The position numbers and the translations under genes are program-made. The notes beneath the pieces are model-generated. The model did no database searches. It was given only the letters and a program-made list of their open reading frames with translations, and was not told the origin of the DNA. A stretch of 64,000 nucleotides of DNA from Prorocentrum cordatum (Eukaryota > Sar > Dinophyceae > Prorocentrales > Prorocentraceae), in assembly GCA_963575745.1 (NCBI GenBank), contig CAUYUJ010016715.1, positions 746,429 to 810,428 of the forward strand, written 5' to 3'. Below, in pieces: positions 42,769-50,600 of the stretch; within the stretch, counting starts at the first letter, position 1, and each line of letters begins with the position of its first letter.

Positions 42769-43170
42769 AGCCCTGGCCTTCTTCAATTTCGAGTGGGTCT
42801 CTTCGTCGTCGCCCCCCTCCTGCCCCAAGTACTTCTTCGCTGACCACTTCGCCATCAGGAGCTCCCGCACGGGGTCGAAAGATTTGAGGAAGTTGAGGGC
42901 GCTCTTAAACCGCTCCCCATACAAAGTCGCTCCTTTAGGCCAGTTGTCCAGGACCGCCTTCCCTTTGGATTCAAACTCTGCCCCCAAAAAACACGTTTGA
43001 TATAAGCGTCACTTGTAATCTGGGACGCGCAGGAGGTGTTCGAACAACTTTGACTGCTTGAAGAAATCGCCCCACCCAGGCATGTACTTGTGAACATGTT
43101 GCACAATATTGTTCACAATGTGCTCCATCCCGGCCGCGCTGGCACAGTTTGGCAGGAGATGTTTTCTGTC
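42769..43170 (-). CDS. Large minus-strand gene: upstream exon with in-frame TGA
   Basis: Encodes LLPNCASAAGMEHIVNN, then VHKYMPGWGDFFKQSKLFEH and VPDYK, an in-frame TGA at 43,009-43,011 (Arg CGA to TGA would fit), RLYQTCFLGAEFESKGK, WPKGATLYGERFKSALNF and FDPVRELLMAKWSAKKYLG. It ends near KKARA at the donor. The text reads through the stop without loss of coding character, so the TGA is probably a recent nonsense mutation. The 5' limit is approximate. Confidence 0.55.
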
Positions 43171-43598
43171 GGGGCGAACTGCAACGACTTCAGGAGGGGG
43201 GGTGGCCCCTCGGGCATCAGAATCAGCTCAGGATCTGGGTTCATAATGGGCGCGCCGTCTGGGTCTTCATTGATATCGATATCGTTCCCGAGCCCCCCAT
43301 CTGGGTCCATGTCCTCTATCGCAAGCGGCGCAAGCACGTCGCCGTCGCCAGCGGCGCCGCTGCCACTCCCCCCCCCCCCCAGCTGATGGTGATCATCTTC
43401 TTCGACATCCAGGGCGGGGATAGCCAGCTCCGCGGCAGCGCCCCCCCTGCCCATTGCCCGCTCGACACTTGACGAGTTGACGAGAACACCCCGCACCCCA
43501 AGCAGTGAATGCAGTGGCGCCTCCGGGCCCCGGGCCGCCGGGGCCGCGGCCTCGCCGCGCCTGTCTTTGGCGATTCGCCGAGACCTGGATCCCCCCAA
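43171..43598 (-). CDS. Large minus-strand gene: possible linker exon
   Basis: Acidic, Gly/Pro-rich frame with AELAIPALDVEEDDHHQLGG, LAIEDMDPDGGLGNDIDINE and NPDPELILMPEGPPPL. It precedes the exon above in transcription order but sits in a different frame, so an intron or slip lies between. Composition is less diagnostic than in neighbouring exons. Confidence 0.4.
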
Positions 43599-44274
43599 TT
43601 CGCCTTCCTCGCAGAAACTAGCGCAAGCACTGTCTGTTGAGCTGGAGAAGCGAAAAAGAGCCCGAGATCACAGTGAGCAAGGGCAGCAGCAACGAAATCA
43701 ACATCAGGGATCGCGGGCCAGGCGAGCGGCGAGAGAGAGAGGACTGAGGAGGAGAACAACAGCGCTGGAAGTTGGCGGGGGCTCGCAGGCGACGCAAGGG
43801 GTAGAGGGGGAACAGGGGAACAACGAGCGCGCATGCACCCACAGGCCAGAGGATTCAAGGATTACAGAGTCAGACAGATGTCATCCGACGGCATCTGAGA
43901 CCGACTCGACTCGAACGAAGCATTTGCCCGTTGATTGTTCGGCCCCGGCCTGCAGCGACTGTGCTGAGAAGCCATGCCGCATGGCCTCTGCCCTCGCGCC
44001 TCCTATGACCTGCCAGGCCCCAGAGGCGCTTCAATCCTCTTATCTCTCGCACGGCTAGCGGCGACGGCTTGGGGCAGCGGCGCAGATACAGAACGGGGTA
44101 GCAGGATGGGTACTCATCGCATTCGTCTTCGCATTGTCATTCACCTTCGTCGTCGTCTCAATGTCATTCATCATCTCATGCATCATGAAAACCCACGGCT
44201 CGCGACAAACCTTGCTGCCGACATCGCCACTTGCCTAGCTAGCGCAAGCGTGGCTTACTCAGTCACTCACTCAC
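43599..44274. other. No gene recognised
   Basis: No coding-like frame on either strand. CATTCGTC-type short repeats occur near 44,120-44,190. Part of a possible long intron. Confidence 0.45.
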
Positions 44275-45285
44275 TTGGTTAGCGCCCCAGATCTCGTCAG
44301 CGCGATCGGCATCCTCGGGGCAGAGCGGGCTGACCAGATTGGCCGCCGGGGTCTCCTGGATCAGCGCGTCCACTGGCGTATCTGGGTTGAGCGCGCAGGC
44401 GTAGTACTCCTTGCTGTTAATGAGCAAGTTGTTCTTCAATGGGCGGCCGATGGCCTGGCCCTAAACGGACATGTAGATGCGAAGGCGGTTCGCACCCTCG
44501 TTGTCGAGAGGCAGTCCGAGAGACTTGACGATGCAATGCTTGAGGAGCTTGCAATTGTAAGTGAACGCGACTGCGGTGGGGCCCGGGCTGACCTCGCCGC
44601 CGCCGCAGTCTGGCTCCTCGGAGTCAACCTTCGGCGGCAACGTGACGGACTTCCAGGCGTCATCACCCTGCATGAACAACACCATCTTGGTTGTGTTGTC
44701 GATCTTCTCCCACTCGAAATCGCTCGGCCAGCCCTTGCAGCCCCGCGGCTCAGGCGCCGCCGCGGCGTCCTCCGAGAGAACCATCAGCCAAGCGTTCGGG
44801 GGCGCCAACTGCGAGCCGATGATCTCGACCCCTTGCGTCTCTGGACCTGGCGTCTCTGACTTGCCCGCGGCTTTGAAGACCCCCATGATCTTGCCCTTGT
44901 GCAAGGCCGGGGGGAAGGCCGCCAGCTCACCTTTGATCGCCTCCGCGGTCGCGGCCTGGCGGTAGAGGAGCACGTCGTCGGGCCGGCAGTCCAGGACGTC
45001 CGCCCCCGCCTCCTGCGAGGCCGTTGTGAAGGGCAAGAATAACCACTGCTGAATGTCCTCGGCGAATACGTGGTGGAAGTGAACGCGAGACGCCGCCGCG
45101 TCCTTGCCCTGCAACATGCGGGTGTACTCCGGCGCCGACATCGAGGACATCGGAGGAAGCGTTGAGGCCGGCACCAGCTGGCGTCGGTTGCAGCCGCAAA
45201 GGCTCGGTCGAGTCGAAACAAGCGAGAATGCTTGGGCGAAAAGACTACAGACTACGGCCGGGCCGCCAGCGCGCGCTGAGAGCAT
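44275..45285 (-). pseudogene. Unknown dinoflagellate-type protein with in-frame TAG
   Basis: A likely start is ATG 45,150 (MSSMSAPEYTRMLQGKDAAA). The frame continues through VHFHHVFAEDIQQWLFLPF, PDDVLLYRQAATAEAIKGEL, HKGKIMGVFKAAGKSETPG, NAWLMVLSEDAAAAPEP, TTKMVLFMQGDDAWKSVTL and NEGANRLRIYMSV, then TAG at 44,461. The same frame remains coding-like afterwards (GQAIGRPLKNNLLINSKEYY, ALNPDTPVDALIQETPA) until a canonical donor CAA|GTGAGT at 44,275. Trp TGG to TAG would explain the stop. It lies on the same strand as the large gene and left of the Copia insertion, so it may be nested in an intron or be an exon of an upstream gene. No named domain. Confidence 0.5.
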
Positions 45286-45439
45286 GACTATCTTCGCGCC
45301 TCCGCGCTCGGCTCCTCATCTCCAAAACATGCGATCTTCCTAGAAATCGTCCGGATCTCATATTCACGCTTCGCGGCCCTGGGGCCTGGGGCCCACGAGG
45401 GCCCCTGCGCTCCGAGCATCCAGCGCGCTCCGATCCACC

Positions 45440-45635
45440 GCCCCGCCTCCTCCTGCTGCCCCTCTGCCTCCTCCTCCTCCTCCTCCTCCTCCTCCGCCTC
45501 CTCCCTCAATCGGCCCCCCTCCTCCTCCTCCTCCCCCTCCGCCTCCTCCTCCTCCTCCTCCTCCTCCTCCTCCTCCTCCTCCTTTGTCCTCCCCCGTCCC
45601 CCTTCACCCCCCTCCTCCTGCCCCCCCCCCCAACC
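45440..45635. repeat. (CCT)n tract at the Copia insertion point
   Basis: About 190 bases of CCT, CTC and C runs, ending CCCAACC directly against the left LTR. Confidence 0.85.
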
Positions 45636-45920
45636 TCTGAAAGATACGCAGGAGTAAGCTTGAGCAGCAGCAGTCTCCTGCCCGTCTGCCCTGTCCGTTC
45701 CACCGCCACCCTCGGCTCAAGGCGAGGGAGGGCGGGGCTCTTTCTGACAGAGCCTGGCTGTGCCAGGCAGACCGCGCAGCCGACAGCGCGGCCGTTCATA
45801 TCGTGGACAAAAGGTGTTCACTGACAATTATCACGATAATTGACATCTACACACACTTTCTCTTGCTCTTCCCATCGTCACCAGCGTGAGCGATCTTGAG
45901 GACGAGCTCTAGTAATCAGA
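45636..45920 (+). repeat. Left LTR of the Copia element
   Basis: 285 bases from TCTGAAAGATACG to CTAGTAATCAGA. Contains AATTATCACGATAATT, a near-palindrome at about 45,827-45,842 that could act in transcription or 3' end formation. Identical to the right LTR except an A/G change and one missing T. Confidence 0.95.
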
Positions 45921-45933
45921 TTGGTAGCGGAGC
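45921..45933 (+). promoter_or_regulatory. Primer-binding site (initiator tRNA-Met type)
   Basis: TTGGTAGCGGAGC lies directly after the LTR. Its core TGGTAGCGGAG resembles the Copia primer site complementary to the 3' end of initiator tRNA-Met (TGGTA then purine-rich GAG). The tRNA itself is not in the window. Confidence 0.7.
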
Positions 45934-45977
45934 CTGTGGTCTCCGATAACCACGGGCCCCCACCGGTCTCGGCCTGA

Positions 45978-47666
45978 ATGGCGACTTCAGCCGCCAGCGG
46001 GCTACCTACGACGCGCGTCGACGTCCCCTCATGGAACGGCGAGGCAGACAAGTTGACGAGCTACAAGTTTGAGGTCTCCATGTTCACCAAGAGCATCAAG
46101 ACTGCGGAGCGCTACGTGTGCGGCCCGCAGCTGGTGCGCGCCCTCGGGGCGCGAGTCCGGACGACGGTGGAGAGCTGCCCGGACATCGACACGGTCGACG
46201 AGATCGACAAGGATGGAGTTTTGATTGGTTGGAACAAAGTGTTTCAGTACGTATTGGAGAAGCTGGACTTCACCAGCCTGAATGATACGGGCCTCCTCGC
46301 GGAGGAGTTCTTCCTGAAGGTCAGCCGGAACTCGGGCGAGACCTTCCAGGACTGGGCCGCCAGATTCGAGAAGAAGGAGCGGGAGCTGTTGGTGCAGCTC
46401 CAAGTCATTGATTCCAGCGTGACGGAAGTGATTGCGAAGCCTCTTCGGACATGGTGGTTCCTTCGGAAGTCCAAGCTATCCCCTGTTCAACGTGGAGAGA
46501 TCACCGCCACTGCAGGTGGCGACCTCAACTTTGGCAAGACATACAAGGCCTTGCTCACGCGCTTCCCGGCGGAGGCGCTGGCGGAGCTCGACGGCAAGCA
46601 GCACCGTAAGGCCTTCTATGAGGACACGCCCGTCGACGACGTTGAGGACGAGACTGGTGGGGAAGATATTGATTTCACAGAGGTTGTCGAGCAGCTGATC
46701 ACCCTCGCTGAAGAAGATGAAGATGAGGAGCCAGCTGACGACAACCCAGCGGACAACGAGGTGTTCGCAGAGTTCAAGCAGGTGGGCAGGAGCTTCAAGG
46801 ACGCTCGCGACCTGATCCGACGCCTTCGAGTGTCCCGCGACTACTACCCGGTCGTGTCGCTCAAGGACCCCGATCGCGTGCCCCCTCCTCCAAACCCGGG
46901 ACGAGGCTTCCAGCGTGGCCGTGGCAAGAACGGTCGAGGCCGCGCTCGCTTCGACACGGGCAAGGGACGTGACATGTCCAAGATGAAGTGCATCGCGTGC
47001 GGCGAATATGGTCATCGAGCGGCGGACTGCAACGAGAGGTTCAAGAAAGATAACACGAGAGATGGAGCTCGTGGGACTACTCACAACGGCTTCGTCCTGT
47101 CCGCCCTCGACGAGTACCTCTACCTCCTGGAGCGCGACGGCATCTGGGCGATCCTCGACATCGGGGCCACGAAGAGCCTCGGCGGCCTCGAGAGCGTCGA
47201 GAACCTCATGTACGAGATGCTGGACCAGCACGGCCAGGAGTTCGAGACGACACATGACGAGTGCTCATTCACCTTCGGCGACGGCCTCCAGAAGAGCTCG
47301 ATGGGCACGGTGAAGGGGAACGTGTTCCTCGGCGGCGACCTGACCGAGGTCAAGCTGTCGGTGATGCCGAACCGCGTGCCGATCCTCCTGGGCATGGACA
47401 TTCTGACTGACTCGCTGAAGGTTGTGGTCGACTGCGGCCGGAACTGGATCGGCCTTCCGACCATGGGCAACAAGGTGTTCTTCTGCGAGCGCCTCTCGAG
47501 CAACCATCTGGCCGTCAACCTGACGACGCCGCAGTGGTGGAAGGAGGTGCCGCTTTCCTTGCCGAGTGCCGGGTGCCTGACGTCCGAAGCGACGGCGCCC
47601 GATGTTCTGGTCGAGGAGCTGCCCGAAGAGGCCGCTCCGTGCAGCTGCTGCCCTGCGGTGCGCTAG
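45978..47666 (+). CDS. Copia Gag and protease
   Basis: 562 codons from ATG 45,978 to TAG 47,664. The N-terminal 230 residues are capsid-like (SWNGEADKLTSYKFEVSMF, EEFFLKVSRNSGETFQDW, ALLTRFPAEALAELDG). An acidic linker and a basic RG-rich segment (RGFQRGRGKNGRGRARF) precede the zinc knuckle CIACGEYGHRAADC (C338, C341, H346, C351). The retropepsin-like protease follows: IWAILDIGATKSLGG with Asp 394 in D-I-G instead of the usual D-[ST]-G, and the hydrophobic VPILLGMDIL loop near residue 470. Products would form the particle and mature the polyprotein. The D-I-G variant could weaken the protease. The frame is the same as that of pol, with only the TAG between. Confidence 0.85.
   Translation: MATSAASGLPTTRVDVPSWNGEADKLTSYKFEVSMFTKSIKTAERYVCGPQLVRALGARVRTTVESCPDIDTVDEIDKDGVLIGWNKVFQYVLEKLDFTSLNDTGLLAEEFFLKVSRNSGETFQDWAARFEKKERELLVQLQVIDSSVTEVIAKPLRTWWFLRKSKLSPVQRGEITATAGGDLNFGKTYKALLTRFPAEALAELDGKQHRKAFYEDTPVDDVEDETGGEDIDFTEVVEQLITLAEEDEDEEPADDNPADNEVFAEFKQVGRSFKDARDLIRRLRVSRDYYPVVSLKDPDRVPPPPNPGRGFQRGRGKNGRGRARFDTGKGRDMSKMKCIACGEYGHRAADCNERFKKDNTRDGARGTTHNGFVLSALDEYLYLLERDGIWAILDIGATKSLGGLESVENLMYEMLDQHGQEFETTHDECSFTFGDGLQKSSMGTVKGNVFLGGDLTEVKLSVMPNRVPILLGMDILTDSLKVVVDCGRNWIGLPTMGNKVFFCERLSSNHLAVNLTTPQWWKEVPLSLPSAGCLTSEATAPDVLVEELPEEAAPCSCCPAVR
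47664..47666 (+). other. In-frame UAG between gag-pro and pol
   Basis: UAG followed by GGACAG, in the same frame as both flanking ORFs. The UAG-G context resembles that used by gammaretroviruses for readthrough, although the downstream pseudoknot needed there has not been checked. It could equally be a nonsense mutation. Confidence 0.55.
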
Positions 47667-47681
47667 GGACAGCGCCCCCTG

Positions 47682-50600
47682 ATGATGGCAGCAGAAGAGA
47701 AGTTATCTCGATTGTCAACTTCATCATCGGGGGGGCCACACCGACTCGGTCACCGCGAGTTCAAAACACCTACCAGAGCGACGGAAACCTCGGCGGCGCG
47801 GACACCTACCAGAGCGACGGAAACTGCGACACGGAGCGGATCGGCTCGAGCGACGGAAACCTCGATTTCGTTCGGACGGACGGTCATGTCATCCGACCGG
47901 CTCTCTTCATCATCACCGTCGATCGGGACATCATCACAGTCAAGAGGACCGTTAGCAAGCAAGCCTCAGGATCAAAATATGGAAAAGCAAAGCGATGAGC
48001 CAGCACAATACCATCGGTGTTCATCATCATGCTGTTCGCAGCCACCTTCGGCTCAGTTCATCAACTCGGCAATAGCCTCAACCAGCAGTCTTTCACGACC
48101 TCCATATTCTTCCCAGGCCGCCACTGGCCGCTTGGATGACATGCAGCGACGGTTCTTTGGCTGGGCAATCCTCGGAGCAACAGCCGCCACCTGTGCCTGC
48201 GGCCCGCCCCGAGTGGAGCCGCCCTCGCACGAGGGGATCGACAACTTCGGCTCCAGCGACCCCGACGCCAGCATCAGCAGCAACACCAGCTATTCCGGCG
48301 CTACCAGCGAAGTGGTACAACCCAGCGGGGAAGCGCGGCTGCTGCGGAGCTCTGGGGAAGACCAAACGCGGGTGCAGCTGCTTCGGGGGCAAGAGCCACC
48401 AGTGCCTCAAGACCTCACAGCAGGGAGCACCCGGGACGCCAGCAGCGGCACCAGCAGCGGCATCAGCAGCGGCAGCCAGCAGCGCCCCACCGAGTCCAGC
48501 GGGGGCTCAGCCAGTGACGAGACCTCCGAAGTCCGCGTGCTCCTGCTGCGGGACCCTCGGGAAGACGATTCGGGGGTGCAGCTGCCGCGGAGGCAAGAGC
48601 CACACGTGTACGAAGGCGACGGAGGTGACCATCCGGGAGCAGGCAGTGGCTCTACGCTGGCGGCGCCTGTCCAACAAGCTGACCTCCCCGGAGGTGCAGG
48701 GGGGCTGGAAGTTCACTCCGGAGATGCTCGACGACTCGGAACTGCCGGAGATGGACTCGAAGAGGAAACGCTGAAGCATCTCGACGACCAGGATCTCAAG
48801 ATGTTCTACGAGAGCCACGACAAGGTCCTGGACGAGATCTACCAGACCATCGCCGAGGACCTGACGGAGCTCGGCAGGCCCTACCGCATCGACCTGATGG
48901 AGGTGTGCTGTCCGGAGGACTCGAGCCTCAGCAAGGCCGTGCAGGACCAGGGAGGCAAAGTGTTCAGGTGCGGCCTCTTCAATGGGATCGACATGGGAAC
49001 GGCAACCGGGCTTCGACGCGCGCTTCACCTTCTCCGACGACTCCGACCGCGCCGCTTGGTTCTCAGCCCGCCATGTACAGCAGACTGCCCGATCCAGAAT
49101 CTCAACCAGAAGACAGCTCAGCAGAAGGCCACGTATCTGGCGAAGGTGCGCAAGGCCCGACGGATCCAGCGGAACTGCAAGAGCCTCTGGGAAGACTCGA
49201 AGAAGATTCACGACTGCCACACCGAGCTCGAACAGCCAGCTTCCAGCCGAAGCTGGACCAGGTCGCCCTCGATCAAGGCGATGCGCGACCAGATGCACGA
49301 GACGATCATCCATGGCTGTGCGCATGGACTTCGCGAAGCTCGTTCCGGCCTGCTGATGAGGAAGGCATGGCGCATATGCTCGACAGACCCGGAGTTCGGC
49401 GCTAAGCTCGGCAGGACGTGCTCCAACCGCCCTGGCAGGGGCGACAACCACACACACCGCCCCATCGAGGACGGACAGGTGGTGGCCCAGACGGCCTTTT
49501 ACCCACCAGCACTGTGTAAGGCCTGGGCAAAGCATATCCTGAAGACGAACACCAGCGCGAGGTACGGCAAGGAGATCTTCACCAGCTTGGAACAGATCCC
49601 AGAGGACGCTGAAGAGGAGATGGAGGAGGTCCTCGACGAGGACCTCTTGCAGGATAACCCCGAGGCCATGGACGACGAGTCGGTCATGAAGGGCCTGGGC
49701 ATCTCCGAGACACCGACCAAGAAGGAGGAGCTGGAGATAGAGCAACGGCTGACGCGGCTCCACCGCAACCTCGGCCACCCGAGCAACAAGACGCTGTACA
49801 AGATCCTCAAGGCATCGGGAGCACCTCTCCAGGTCCTACGAGCAGCTCTTCGCCTCCAGTGTCACGCATGCCATGCGGGACAACTACCAAAAGCCGTCAG
49901 GGTCGCCTCGGGCATCGAGTTGCCAGGCGTCCTAGAGGTGCTGGCCTCCGACGGGCTCGAGTGGCTCTCGCCGAAGCAGGACTCCTTCCTGATGACGTTG
50001 AACATCGACGAGGGATCCGGGCTCACCAGTGTCACCTATCATGGACAGAAGGGAGAGCGCAATGGCAACAGATCGACTCAGGAGGTGATTTCAACATGGA
50101 ATGACTGGCGCGGACATTACCGCCGCCCCAGCCTTCTCCGTCTGGACCCCGAAGGTTGTCATCGTTCACAAGCAGTGGCCAGGTGGTGTTCGGACCGCGG
50201 CATCGAGCTGTGGATTGCCCCGGGCGAGGCCCACTGGCTGATGGGCAAGGTCGAGAGGCGCATCCAGCTTTTCAAGCGACTGATGACGAAGCTGGCAACG
50301 CTGGACCCCGACTGCCCGGTCGAGGAGTTGGTGTCCTGGGCCGTGAGAGCGATCAACAGCATGGACAAGGTCGGCAACCACTCCCCGTTCGAGCACGTGA
50401 TGGGCGTCTCTGGGATGCCGGCCTCGAGCAACCCGTTCGCCATCATTGACGGGGGCACCGGGGAGACTCAGGAGCAGAGGCGCCTCCTCGCGCGCAAAAG
50501 CTTCCTGGAAGTAGAGTATGCTGCGCGTCGACACGCCGAACAGGCCCGCAACCGGGTCTATCAGACCTGGAATCTGGGGGACCTCGTCTACTTCTGGCGC

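Noticed and set aside
45506-45799. Minus-strand ORF duplicated at 53,253-53,654
   Set aside because: Both copies are the reverse strand of the LTR; identity reflects the LTR duplication.
13106-47666. Stop-codon reassignment (in-frame UAG/UAA read as sense)
   Set aside because: All three stops occur as isolated interruptions, including UGA, and the same genes end at ordinary stops. Decay or errors explain this better than a changed code.
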